The position numbers and the translations under genes are program-made. DNA of 64,000 bases, taken from assembly GCF_010645075.1 (NCBI RefSeq), contig NZ_JAADZV010000005.1, forward strand, positions 124,001-188,000. Direction: 5' to 3'. Of the stretch, positions 25,260 through 34,600 are shown piece after piece; positions within the stretch are counted from its first letter, which is position 1, and every line of letters starts with the position of its first letter. The notes beneath the pieces are model-generated. The model was given only the letters and a program-made list of their open reading frames with translations. It had not been told where the DNA came from and made no database searches. Source of the stretch: Flavobacterium limi. GTDB lineage: Bacteria > Bacteroidota > Bacteroidia > Flavobacteriales > Flavobacteriaceae.

Positions 25260-28200
25260 TTATTGATTTATTAAATATTGAATTGCAATCACTGTCTGAT
25301 TGTATTTGCTGATAGCATCATTATAGTTTAATTGTATCGTTGAGGCTGTTTCAATACTTTGAACATATTCTACATAGGAAATATCACCGTTTTGATATCC
25401 CTTTGTTGCATTTCGAATTATTGAATTAGCATTTTCAATTGCAGTATTCTGATAAAAGTCAATCAGCGACTGATACGTCTGCAATTGTTTGGCTAATTGT
25501 TCAAATTGAGTTTTTACCTGAGCATAAAGATACTCCGAATTCTTTTTTTCTACCTCTATGGTAGTTTTGGCTGCTTTTGCTTTGGCAGCGCCGCTTCCGG
25601 CAAAAACAGGTAGGGAAACTCCCACTGAGAAACCTTGGAACTGCAATGAATTGTCTGCTATGGCAGTGCTGTAAGGGTCCTGGCTTCCACTAATGGATTG
25701 TATGAAATATCCGGCTGAAAAATCGGGAAGCAATACTGACTTTTGAACTTTATAATTGGCTTGTGCGACTCTTACCTGATTCTCCGAAAGCTGAAGTCCG
25801 GGATTTTGTTTCACAAGGGTAGTGTCTGCCGAAATAGCAAAAGGTATGGGAACAAAAGTGGTATCGGAGACTGTAAAATCACCGTCAAGGTTCATCAGCG
25901 TTTTTAAATTGGAGATTTCAACCTGCAGCTGTGTGCTGTTTTCCTTTATACGCTGCTCGAGTTCCTGCTGCTTGGCAATGGCAATAGATTTTTCAAGCGA
26001 GTTAGTTTCCCCGGTCTGGAATTTCAGAGCTGCGGATTTTACGAACTTCTGCAGAATCACATTCTGCTTTTCAAGAATACGGTTTTGCTTTTGAAAATAC
26101 AGCATGGTGTTCCAGGATTGGCGAATGCTGTATTTTACTTCCTGTTTGGTGATGCCCAATCTTGTCTGGCTTGCCTTGCTGTATTCGGTCAGCAATCTTT
26201 TGCGGGCAGCAATTTGAAAAGGGCTTATGCCTTGGGTTATTGTAATATTTTTGTCGTTTGCCTGTGAGTTAATTTTTCCAAAAGTTCCCAGGAACTCGGT
26301 TTTTGGAAGATCCCACGCGGACCCCAGCAATTGCGATTGTGCTTGTGTATCTAGCTGGGACGCCTGTATGCTTTTGTTGTTTTTCAAACCCAGGTCAAGG
26401 GCTGTACCTAAAGTAATAGGCTGTACAGGTCCCTGTGCATTTGCTGCTATAGAAAACAAACCTACAACTGCAATAGTAAGGGCAGTTTTTCCAGGACCTT
26501 TGATCTTACCTATGCCTTTTTCAAAGTACAGATAAAGGATCGGCAGTACGATCAATGTAAGCAATGTTGCAGTGAGAAGTCCGCCAATAACAACAGTCGC
26601 AAGTGGTTTCTGAACTTCTGCCCCGGCATTGGTGCTAATGGCCATTGGAAGGAATCCCAGTGACGCTACTGCCGCTGTCATAATCACAGGACGCAGTCTG
26701 ACTTTGGTTCCCTCTCTAATTCTATCATGTATATCCTGCATTCCTTCTGCTTTTAATTGGTTAAAATATCCTATAAGTACAATACCGTTAAGTACTGCTA
26801 CACCGAATAGCGCTATAAATCCTACACCGGCAGATATACTAAAGGGCATATCGCGGATCCATAGGGCAAAAATGCCACCAATAGCCGATAAGGGAATGGC
26901 TGTAAAAATTAGCAGGGACTGCTTAATAGAATTGAAGGTAAAGTAAAGCAAAATTAAAATTAGTCCCAGAGCGATCGGAACTGCTATGGAAAGACGCTTG
27001 CTTGCATCGATAAGGTTCTCAAAAGACCCTCCGTAGGTAGTGTAATAGCCGTCCGGCAGTTTTAATTTAGTATCCAGTTTGGCCTGAATTTCCTTTACAA
27101 TACTTTCCACATCACCTCCGCGCACATTAAAACCGACAACAATTCTTCTCTTGCCGTTTTCACGTGAGATCTGCATTGGACCATCTTCATAATTTACATC
27201 GGCAATCTGCTCTAAGGGAATCTGGCTTCCAGAAGGCAGTGTAATAAATAGCGTTCTTAAGTTTTCAATATCCTTGCGGCTTTCATTGTCGAGTCTCACA
27301 ACCATGTCAAAACGCTTTTCGCCTTCATAGACAACACCTGCAGCTTCACCTGCGAATCCCATGCGAACAACCCTATTGAGGTCGCCTATTTTTAAGCCAT
27401 AAAGGGCTAATTTATCTTTATTATAACGGATTGTAATTTGTGGCAGACCTGCAACACGTTCTGCTTTTGCATCTGCAACACCTTTCACGCCTTTTATAAG
27501 CTGTACAACTTCTTCACCTTTGCTTACCAGCATATCGATATCTTCACCAAATATTTTAATGGCAACATCGCTTCTTACTCCGGTCATCAGCTCATTGAAA
27601 CGCATTTGAATCGGTTGCGAAAACTCGGTTGAAGCGCCTGGAATCTCCTCAAGGGCCTCTTCCATTTTTTCCATTAGTTCCTCTTTGGTTTCAGCAGAAG
27701 TCCATTCACTCTTATCTTTAAGGGTAATGATCATATCACCCGCTTCAATCGGCATAGGATCTGTTGGTATCTCGGCACTACCGATCTTGGTAACGATCAT
27801 TTTGATTTCAGGAAATTTAGCCTTTAGTATTTTTTCTGCCTTTGTGGTCGCTTCTATTTCCTGTGTAAGTGAACTTCCTGATGCTATAATAAGATGTGTT
27901 GCGATGTCTCCTTCATCAAGTTGTGGTATAAATTCACCTCCCAGTGAATTAAAAACAAACAGGGCAACTACAAAAAGAGCCAGCGCAACGCCTATAACGG
28001 CTGCTTTTACTTTCAGGGCTTTTTCCAACAAAGGGCTGTAGAAGCGGTAAATGGAATCGATTATTTTGTCACTGATGTTTTTCTTATGTCCGGTTTCTTT
28101 TTTAAGAGCAAGGGCAGACATCATCGGAACATAGGTCAGTGAGAGTATGAAAGCACCCAATATCGCAAAAGAAACGGTTTGGGCCATTGGTCCAAACATT

Positions 28201-29609
28201 TTTCCCTCAATTCCTACAAGGGCAAGAATTGGCAGATAAACAATAAGAATTATGATTTCTCCAAAGGCGGCGCTGCTTCTGATTTTAGAAGAGGCCTGAT
28301 ACACTTCTTCGTTCATTTCTGCTGTATTGAGCTTGCCTTTATTGCTGACCTGAAGTCGATGTATAATAGCTTCTACGATGATAACCGCACCATCTACAAT
28401 AAGACCAAAATCTATAGCTCCAAGGCTCATCAGGTTACCGCTAACACCAAATAGTTTCATCATCGTGATGGCAAATAACAATGCCAGAGGAATAACAGAA
28501 GCTACTACAAGTCCGGCCCTCCAGTTGCCAAGCAATAGCACAAGAATGAATATTACAATAAGGGCGCCTTCAATCAGATTTTTTTCAACAGTTGAAATGG
28601 CTTTATTAACCAGAACAGTTCTGTCCATGAACGGCTCAATTTCTACGCCTTCAGGGAGTGATTTTTTGATCTGTTCCATTTTTTCTTTTACGATCTTTAC
28701 GATCTCACCGCTGTTTTCACCCTTAAGCATCATTACCATCCCTGAAACCTCTTCGCCTTTGCCATCCTTGGTAACAGCTCCGTAACGAATTCCTGCCCCA
28801 ATTTGCACCTTTGCTACATCGCGGATAAGGATAGGGATTCCATTTTGGTTTTTGACTACGATTTTATTAATGTCATCGATATTATTAACCATACCAATAC
28901 CTCTGATGAAGTAGGCGTAAGGCTTTTTATCGATATAAGCACCGCCGGTATTTTCGTTGTTGTTCTCCAGTGCATCGAAAATTTCCGTTATGGTGGTATT
29001 CATGCTTTTGAGCTTATCCGGCTGAACAGCTATTTCGTACTGTTTAAGTATACCGCCCAGCGTGTTTACCTCGGCAACTCCTTTTGTTCCGATAAGCTGG
29101 GGCTTGATAATCCAATCCTGAATTGTTTTTAATTCCGTAGCATTGAATTTGTTTTCATACCCTTTTTTGGGGAATACCACATATTGGTAAATTTCTCCCA
29201 ACCCAGTACTAAGGGGAGCCATTTCGGGAACTCCTACGCCTTTTGGTATTGTGTTTTCTGCTTCTTTTATTCTTTCGGCAATTTGGGCGCGTGCCCAGTA
29301 GATATCAACGTTTTCCTCAAAAACCACTGTTACGACACTCAGTCCGAAACGGCTGATTGAACGAAGTTCAACCATCCTGGGAATTGATTTTACAGACTGT
29401 TCTATAGGATAGGTGATGAATTGTTCTACCTCCTGAGTGGCAAGTGTAGGGGAGCTGGTGATAATCTGCACCTGATTGTTGGTTATGTCCGGTAAGGCGT
29501 CGATAGGGAGCGTGTAAAGCGAATAGCTTCCTACAGCTATAAGTACCAAGGTGAATAATCCAATAATAAACTTATTATTGATACTAAAATGAATTATTTT
29601 ATCTAACAT
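25260..29609 (-). CDS. czcA: CzcA-type RND pump fused to a CzcC/TolC-like outer-membrane channel
   Basis: This is a 1449-residue protein starting at MLDKIIHFSINNKF (29609). Residues 1 to about 1035 form a heavy-metal RND proton antiporter with the TM4 motif AIDFGLIVDGAVIIVEAI (the essential acidic residues) and FGPMAQTVSFAILGAF. The C-terminal ~390 residues are a TolC-family channel (TLGTALDLGLKNNKSIQAS onward). The joint holds a hydrophobic segment with a signal-peptidase-like site, TALTIAVVGLFSIAANAQ, with cleavage expected after Ala1058. The fusion type is known in Bacteroidota. Release of the channel by processing is inferred. It is the main gene of the operon. Confidence 0.92.
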   Translation of the reverse strand: MLDKIIHFSINNKFIIGLFTLVLIAVGSYSLYTLPIDALPDITNNQVQIITSSPTLATQEVEQFITYPIEQSVKSIPRMVELRSISRFGLSVVTVVFEENVDIYWARAQIAERIKEAENTIPKGVGVPEMAPLSTGLGEIYQYVVFPKKGYENKFNATELKTIQDWIIKPQLIGTKGVAEVNTLGGILKQYEIAVQPDKLKSMNTTITEIFDALENNNENTGGAYIDKKPYAYFIRGIGMVNNIDDINKIVVKNQNGIPILIRDVAKVQIGAGIRYGAVTKDGKGEEVSGMVMMLKGENSGEIVKIVKEKMEQIKKSLPEGVEIEPFMDRTVLVNKAISTVEKNLIEGALIVIFILVLLLGNWRAGLVVASVIPLALLFAITMMKLFGVSGNLMSLGAIDFGLIVDGAVIIVEAIIHRLQVSNKGKLNTAEMNEEVYQASSKIRSSAAFGEIIILIVYLPILALVGIEGKMFGPMAQTVSFAILGAFILSLTYVPMMSALALKKETGHKKNISDKIIDSIYRFYSPLLEKALKVKAAVIGVALALFVVALFVFNSLGGEFIPQLDEGDIATHLIIASGSSLTQEIEATTKAEKILKAKFPEIKMIVTKIGSAEIPTDPMPIEAGDMIITLKDKSEWTSAETKEELMEKMEEALEEIPGASTEFSQPIQMRFNELMTGVRSDVAIKIFGEDIDMLVSKGEEVVQLIKGVKGVADAKAERVAGLPQITIRYNKDKLALYGLKIGDLNRVVRMGFAGEAAGVVYEGEKRFDMVVRLDNESRKDIENLRTLFITLPSGSQIPLEQIADVNYEDGPMQISRENGKRRIVVGFNVRGGDVESIVKEIQAKLDTKLKLPDGYYTTYGGSFENLIDASKRLSIAVPIALGLILILLYFTFNSIKQSLLIFTAIPLSAIGGIFALWIRDMPFSISAGVGFIALFGVAVLNGIVLIGYFNQLKAEGMQDIHDRIREGTKVRLRPVIMTAAVASLGFLPMAISTNAGAEVQKPLATVVIGGLLTATLLTLIVLPILYLYFEKGIGKIKGPGKTALTIAVVGLFSIAANAQGPVQPITLGTALDLGLKNNKSIQASQLDTQAQSQLLGSAWDLPKTEFLGTFGKINSQANDKNITITQGISPFQIAARKRLLTEYSKASQTRLGITKQEVKYSIRQSWNTMLYFQKQNRILEKQNVILQKFVKSAALKFQTGETNSLEKSIAIAKQQELEQRIKENSTQLQVEISNLKTLMNLDGDFTVSDTTFVPIPFAISADTTLVKQNPGLQLSENQVRVAQANYKVQKSVLLPDFSAGYFIQSISGSQDPYSTAIADNSLQFQGFSVGVSLPVFAGSGAAKAKAAKTTIEVEKKNSEYLYAQVKTQFEQLAKQLQTYQSLIDFYQNTAIENANSIIRNATKGYQNGDISYVEYVQSIETASTIQLNYNDAISKYNQTVIAIQYLINQ

Positions 29610-29769
29610 TATCTTATTGTAAATTAAATGTATAAAAGCGGTTTTGATGATCTCTCCCTGTTTGATCTGCATTATTGATGGCATGCCAAATGAGGGGCAC
29701 TGCTAAAAAAAATGGAAATGGAGGTGACTGCGATCTAAGTACAGTATACTGATCAATTTGCCTGTTCTT

Positions 29770-29913
29770 CTAAGGACGGTGTACAGTGAAAAAGTGATAA
29801 ATTCTTGCACCGACTCCCAATAGCAGTAATAGGCAAATCAGAACTGTGATAATTGTTCGCAGAACAGCATAGGGTTTTTTAGGCTGTACAGCCTTTTTTT
29901 TTGATTTTATCAT
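29770..29913 (-). CDS. Small single-helix membrane protein upstream of the Czc genes
   Basis: This 47-residue protein has a basic N-terminus (MIKSKKKAVQPKKPYA) and one transmembrane helix (TIITVLICLLLLLGVGARI). It starts at ATG 29913; a 62-residue version is possible. It lies 160 bases before the czcA fusion and 75 bases after the Cys-rich secreted protein. Such short anchors may modulate pump assembly, but nothing in the sequence proves this. The family is unrecognised. Confidence 0.55.
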   Translation of the reverse strand: MIKSKKKAVQPKKPYAVLRTIITVLICLLLLLGVGARIYHFFTVHRP

Positions 29914-29988
29914 TTTGGCATAATTAATTGATACTATTATGAGACGACAATACAACACAATTGTGAAGCTGCCTGGGTCGCTATAATA

Positions 29989-30324
29989 TTATGAATTGAT
30001 CTGAGGGGGCTGCCAAATGCTTCCAGTGAAGCTTGATATTAAAGTAGATTGGTATTGTGATACCTTAGGAGAAATTTCCTGAATGGTAACGGGGAAATCA
30101 AAGGAAACAGTATTCACATTATTGACCACCTGAATTCCACAGCAGGCGCAGCTGCAAAAAGGGGAACATAAGTCTCTTTCTCCTTTGTGTGAATTACTGT
30201 CATTATGATGGGATTGTGATATCTCGGCAGCTTTTAATACAGCACTATACGCTTCGGTATCAGCGCAGGTAATCCCTGAGAGGCTTAGCAGATAGATAGT
30301 TAGTATAAAGCTTAGTATTTTCAC
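29989..30324 (-). CDS. Small secreted Cys-rich protein with IWQPP motif (third copy, head of Czc operon)
   Basis: This 111-residue protein has a signal peptide (about 1-20) and a His-rich part (SQSHHNDSNSHKGERDLC). The ligand cluster CSPFCSCACCG and the C-terminus GSIWQPPQINS follow. It starts with GTG at 30324, like the copy at 11884. It heads the Zn/Cd/Co efflux operon. The shared cluster and tail with the protein at 17388 identify a family. Sensing or binding metal outside the cytoplasm is the simplest guess. Confidence 0.75.
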   Translation of the reverse strand: MKILSFILTIYLLSLSGITCADTEAYSAVLKAAEISQSHHNDSNSHKGERDLCSPFCSCACCGIQVVNNVNTVSFDFPVTIQEISPKVSQYQSTLISSFTGSIWQPPQINS

Positions 30325-30632
30325 GCAATAAAAGTAAATAATTATTTTTAACCTTCCAATAAAATTATGGAAAATTTATATTTCATGCTTTACAATATCG
30401 TATAGTGCAGTATTCAGAAGCCATACTATTATCTTTTTCAATAGTGCTGTTTTACAGTATGTTAGTTTGATATCTTACAATAGCATATGTACGCTTATTT
30501 ATGTCGGGACATGCTATATTTAAGGTATTGGTATTTTTTACGTAGATAAATACAAATAATATTTGCAAGTATATCTTATCTTTGCGGTAATGAGCTGTAA
30601 TGTAGGATTTTTTAAAGCAGCTTAGTGATAGT
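30325..30632. other. Divergent intergenic region, 308 bases
   Basis: This separates the leftward Czc operon from the rightward two-component genes, so it should hold promoters for both. One TAnnTTTG box is visible (listed at 30577). No gene, repeat array or RNA was recognised. Confidence 0.5.
30577..30584 (+). promoter_or_regulatory. Candidate -7 promoter box for the two-component system
   Basis: TATCTTTG fits the Bacteroidota TAnnTTTG consensus and is 48 bases before the response-regulator start. No TTG is present at the usual 17-23-base spacing, so support rests on the -7 box alone. Confidence 0.45.
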
Positions 30633-31319
30633 ATGAAAATTTTATTAGTCGAGGATGAGCACTTTTTGTCCGAAAGCATCAAAGATTATCTCTCGGGCAA
30701 TGGAATTTTGTGCCAATGCGTAGACAAAGTAGCCTCTGCACTTGAAAAAATTGCGGACTATCAGTACGATTGTGTTGTGCTTGATCTGGGGCTTCCTGAT
30801 GGCAACGGGTTAGAGCTTCTTTTGACACTCAGAGAACAGAATAGAAATGAGGGCGTGATTATTATTACCGCTAACGGTATCACACTTGAAAATAAGATCG
30901 AAGGATTTAACAGCGGAGCCGATGACTATCTTACCAAACCTTTTGAACTGGCAGAATTAATGGTTCGTATCAAAGCGCTGGTACGCAGAAAGCAGTTTAA
31001 CGGCAATAACATTGTCCTTTACAATGAAATCGCCATAGACATGCTTGCCAGAACAGTTAAAGTTGGAAACATCTTTATAGACATTACCAAAACGGAAATA
31101 GATTTGCTGCTTTATCTGGTTGCCAATGAAAATAAGGTACTCTCCAAGAGTACGATCGCTGAGCATATTTCAGGCGACATGGCAGATATGCTGGATAACC
31201 ATCATTTCGTATATGCCCATATAAAAAACCTAAAGAAGAAGCTTGTTGATGCAGGTTATGATGATTACATCAAGACCATGTATGGGATGGGCTATAAATG
31301 GACGATGAAAAATGAGTAA
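30633..31319 (+). CDS. OmpR-family response regulator
   Basis: This 228-residue receiver plus winged-helix regulator is intact, with acceptor Asp51 in VVLDLGLPDGNG, acidic residues in VEDEH, the Thr switch in IIITANG and Lys in YLTKPFELAE. The C-terminal domain ends in MYGMGYKWTM. It overlaps the kinase gene by 8 bases, so they form a pair. It is divergent from the Czc operon and upstream of the LtaS-like gene. It could control either. The target is not decidable by reading. Confidence 0.93.
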   Translation: MKILLVEDEHFLSESIKDYLSGNGILCQCVDKVASALEKIADYQYDCVVLDLGLPDGNGLELLLTLREQNRNEGVIIITANGITLENKIEGFNSGADDYLTKPFELAELMVRIKALVRRKQFNGNNIVLYNEIAIDMLARTVKVGNIFIDITKTEIDLLLYLVANENKVLSKSTIAEHISGDMADMLDNHHFVYAHIKNLKKKLVDAGYDDYIKTMYGMGYKWTMKNE

Positions 31320-32580
31320 AAAGCTGCTGGCCAAGACCCTTAAATACTATATGGTATTTTCAATTACAATGCTAATTATTGCGGGCATCGCTTTTTACTT
31401 TTTCGGGACTTTGCTGTATGTCAATAATGCAGACCGCGAACTTTTAATTCTCAAAAAAGAATTTGTCAGTCTTTCTCTCCCTGCGCTCAAGCCAGATAAA
31501 ATTGCTGCCTGGAATGAATTTAACCGTGATCTTAAGATTAGGGACAACGATAAGCAGCTTGCCGGGGATATTTTTTTTTACCACAGTTATTACAACTGCC
31601 TGAGCGAAACATACGAACGCTACAGGGTGTTGCATTCTCCTGTAAGTATCCAAGGTAAAAATTATATTTTTTCAGCCAAGATCAATCTGATTAAAGATGA
31701 AGCTTTGATAATAGGAATAGTCCGTCTCTTTGCTATTATCGGCTTTTTGCTGCTGACGGGTTTATTTCTGATCACCAGATTTCTCTCGATCCGTTTATGG
31801 AAGCCCTTTTACACCACACTCCAGCAAATGGAGCGTTTCGAAATTGATAAAGTAATCAAGCCTGAACTCCCCAATGTGGATATAGAAGAATTCGAAAGGC
31901 TTAATGCGGCAATTTCCAGGCTGATGGACAAAAATACAAGTATCTATGCAAGTCAAAGTGAATTTATTGAAAATGCTTCACACGAACTCCAGACCCCTCT
32001 TGCCATATTTAAGGGAATGCTTCAGACACTGCAGCAGCGTGATGATATAACCAAGGGTCAGTTTGAAATTCTGGAAAATATAAATGTAGCGGCTTGCAGG
32101 CTCGGTAAAATCAATAAGAACCTTTTGCTTCTTTCAAGGCTTGAGAGCAGGCAGTTCGATATAACCCAAGGTATGACAGTCAATGCTGTTGTGGAACACC
32201 AGCTGCCTTTTTTTACAGAACAGGCCCAGGCCAGAAACCTGGTGATACGATATACTTCCCAGGCAGTCCTATATGTTTCAGCCAATGGCGTTTTGCTTGA
32301 AATTGTAATCAACAATCTCTTTAACAATGCTATTAGGCATAATAATAGGGAGGGGGAAATCAATATAGTAGTCAAAGAAGACTCATTGTGCTTCAGTAAT
32401 TCAAGTGGATCAGGACCACTGGATGAGGTGCGTCTTTTTAATCGTTTTACCAAAGCGAGCACCAGCTCTCAGGGAAGCGGACTAGGCCTGGCTATCATCA
32501 GCAGGATCGCTACCCTTAATGGATGGAGGTTCTCCTACAGATTCGAAGAAAAACAGCATTTTTTCCGCGTGGATTTCTAA
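31312..32580 (+). CDS. Sensor histidine kinase
   Basis: This 422-residue inner-membrane kinase has two helices (about 12-32 and 140-162) around a ~110-residue periplasmic sensor, then a HAMP-like linker. The phospho-acceptor His lies in FIENASHELQTPLAIFKGM, and the HATPase has NNLFNNAIRHN (N-box) and GSGLGLAIISRI (G-box). The periplasmic domain shows no recognised metal motif, and no Cys/His cluster is visible beyond YYNCLSET. It is partner of the regulator upstream. Signal is unknown. Confidence 0.93.
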   Translation: MSKKLLAKTLKYYMVFSITMLIIAGIAFYFFGTLLYVNNADRELLILKKEFVSLSLPALKPDKIAAWNEFNRDLKIRDNDKQLAGDIFFYHSYYNCLSETYERYRVLHSPVSIQGKNYIFSAKINLIKDEALIIGIVRLFAIIGFLLLTGLFLITRFLSIRLWKPFYTTLQQMERFEIDKVIKPELPNVDIEEFERLNAAISRLMDKNTSIYASQSEFIENASHELQTPLAIFKGMLQTLQQRDDITKGQFEILENINVAACRLGKINKNLLLLSRLESRQFDITQGMTVNAVVEHQLPFFTEQAQARNLVIRYTSQAVLYVSANGVLLEIVINNLFNNAIRHNNREGEINIVVKEDSLCFSNSSGSGPLDEVRLFNRFTKASTSSQGSGLGLAIISRIATLNGWRFSYRFEEKQHFFRVDF

Positions 32581-32634
32581 TCTTCTAAATATCTTCTAAA
32601 TTGATACTGAAGTTTGTTGAAAATTTCAGTATCT

Positions 32635-34596
32635 ATGTTTACAAGTTTCAAATCCGCAGGCAGGTTTGACCTGTTGCTTCATTTTACGCTTTGGTTTATT
32701 CTCAGTTCTCTGTTGCTTCGTATTGTTTTTATTCTCCTTCAATTTCAAGAGGTATCCATCGGATTCTCTGACTTGCTTCAAACACTGCTTACAGGACTGT
32801 TCTATGATTTGGGGACGGTAAGTTTTATTATTCTGCCTGCATCTTTTTATTATCTGATTATGCCCTCCCGATGGGTGGGAAGTTTAGCTGACACGACAAT
32901 CATACTTTTTTTTACTGCACTTTCTATATTCATTCTGGTGCTTACCTTTTTTGCAGAGATTATATTCTGGGACGAGTTCAAATCTAAATTCAATTTTATA
33001 GCCGTGGATTACCTGATTTATACACATGAGGTAGTGGCCAATATCCAGGAATCTTATCCGCTGCCCATATTAATTGGAAGCATGCTTTTGATCACAGGAC
33101 TTTTTATTTTTATTTTCTTCAAAAGGGGTGCCGTCATAAATACGCTTTTGGTCACTGCTTCAACGTTATCCCGTCTTGTTGTGTTTTTATTAGTACTTTC
33201 AATATCTGTAACATATACCTGTTTTGTCCGCAATGACATGGCTGAATGGTCTGCCAACCGCTATAATTCTGAGATTTCCAAGTCAGGGATTTATTCTTTT
33301 TTTGCTGCCTTTCGTAATAACCAGATGGAATTTAAGCAATTTTACAGCTCCATTGATGACGATAAGGCATTTGCTCTGGTAAGAAGCAGGCTTCAGGGAA
33401 GCGGAAATACCGGTGGAAAAACCCTGCGCACTGTCCGCCGTAAAATTATTGACAGTTGCGGGCTGCAAGAACAGCGAAAGAATGTTGTTTTTATACTGGT
33501 AGAGAGTTTTAGCGCAGGATTTATGAAAGAATTCGGCAATAAGGAAAACATTACACCTTTTTTGGACAGTCTGGCCCAGCAAAGTATTTTTTTCAGTGAT
33601 ATGTACGCTACTGGAACGCGCACGGTAAGGGGAATGGAGGCTGTTACGCTCTGTATCCCTCCAACACCGGGCCAGAGCATTGTTAAACGGCCGGAAAACA
33701 GTGACCTTTTTACTATTGGATCAGTATTCAGAAAAAAGAAATACGCTACAGATTTCTTTTATGGAGGGGACGGATACTTTGATAATATGAATGCCTTTTT
33801 TGGAGGGAACGGCTTTACCATTTATGACCGTGGCCGGGGAAGTGTGCTGAGTGATAAGATTAAAACAGTCAGAAACAACATTCAGGACAAAGAAGTAACC
33901 TTTGAAAATGCATGGGGCATATGTGATGGCGATATCTATGCCAAGATGCTTACAACGGCTGATTCGCATTACAGTAAAAAAGAGCTTTTTTTTAATTTTG
34001 TCATGACCACTTCCAATCACAGGCCCTATACCTATCCTGATAATGCCATTGATATACCTTCTGGAACAGGGAGAAACGGGGCGGTGAAATACACCGATTA
34101 TGCATTGGGTGAATTTTTCCGAAAGGCCAAGGAGAAACTATGGTTCAAAAACACCGTTTTTGTAGTGATCGCTGACCATTGTGCAAGCAGTGCGGGTAAG
34201 GATGAAATTGATATAGCCAACTATCATATTCCGGCGTTTATTGTCAATATGCCTCACGATCAAAACCGAAAAGTGCTGAAACAGTGCTCACAGATTGATT
34301 TTTTTCCCACTTTTTTTTCCCTTATGCATTGGAGTTACAACTCCAATTTTTTTGGGAATGATATATTAAATTCCAATTATGAACAGCGTGCCCTTGTGGG
34401 TACCTACAGAAAACTGACCTTAATGAAGAAAAACAGGGTAATGATCCTCTCTGACCAGAAAAAGCAGTCTGCTTATTTATGGAATAAGAAAGACAACAGC
34501 CTTTCGCCAGTAGCTATTGACCCAAATATGCTGGAAGAAACTATTGCCTGGTACCAGACCGCGGATTATCTATTTACCAATAAATTATTACATTAA
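32635..34596 (+). CDS. LtaS-like membrane phosphoglycerol transferase / sulfatase-fold enzyme
   Basis: This 653-residue inner-membrane protein (ATG 32635; the TTG seven codons upstream is less likely) has five N-terminal transmembrane segments and a large periplasmic alkaline-phosphatase/sulfatase domain. The metal and nucleophile motifs are VFILVESFSAGF (Glu290) and ATGTRTVRGMEAV (Thr328 or Thr330), and VVIADHCASS supplies a ligand His. Relatives move phosphoglycerol or phosphoethanolamine from phospholipid to glycans. If it uses phosphatidylglycerol it would leave diacylglycerol, which fits the kinase encoded 4 bases downstream. Substrate is inferred. Confidence 0.85.
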   Translation: MFTSFKSAGRFDLLLHFTLWFILSSLLLRIVFILLQFQEVSIGFSDLLQTLLTGLFYDLGTVSFIILPASFYYLIMPSRWVGSLADTTIILFFTALSIFILVLTFFAEIIFWDEFKSKFNFIAVDYLIYTHEVVANIQESYPLPILIGSMLLITGLFIFIFFKRGAVINTLLVTASTLSRLVVFLLVLSISVTYTCFVRNDMAEWSANRYNSEISKSGIYSFFAAFRNNQMEFKQFYSSIDDDKAFALVRSRLQGSGNTGGKTLRTVRRKIIDSCGLQEQRKNVVFILVESFSAGFMKEFGNKENITPFLDSLAQQSIFFSDMYATGTRTVRGMEAVTLCIPPTPGQSIVKRPENSDLFTIGSVFRKKKYATDFFYGGDGYFDNMNAFFGGNGFTIYDRGRGSVLSDKIKTVRNNIQDKEVTFENAWGICDGDIYAKMLTTADSHYSKKELFFNFVMTTSNHRPYTYPDNAIDIPSGTGRNGAVKYTDYALGEFFRKAKEKLWFKNTVFVVIADHCASSAGKDEIDIANYHIPAFIVNMPHDQNRKVLKQCSQIDFFPTFFSLMHWSYNSNFFGNDILNSNYEQRALVGTYRKLTLMKKNRVMILSDQKKQSAYLWNKKDNSLSPVAIDPNMLEETIAWYQTADYLFTNKLLH

Positions 34597-34600
34597 AATC

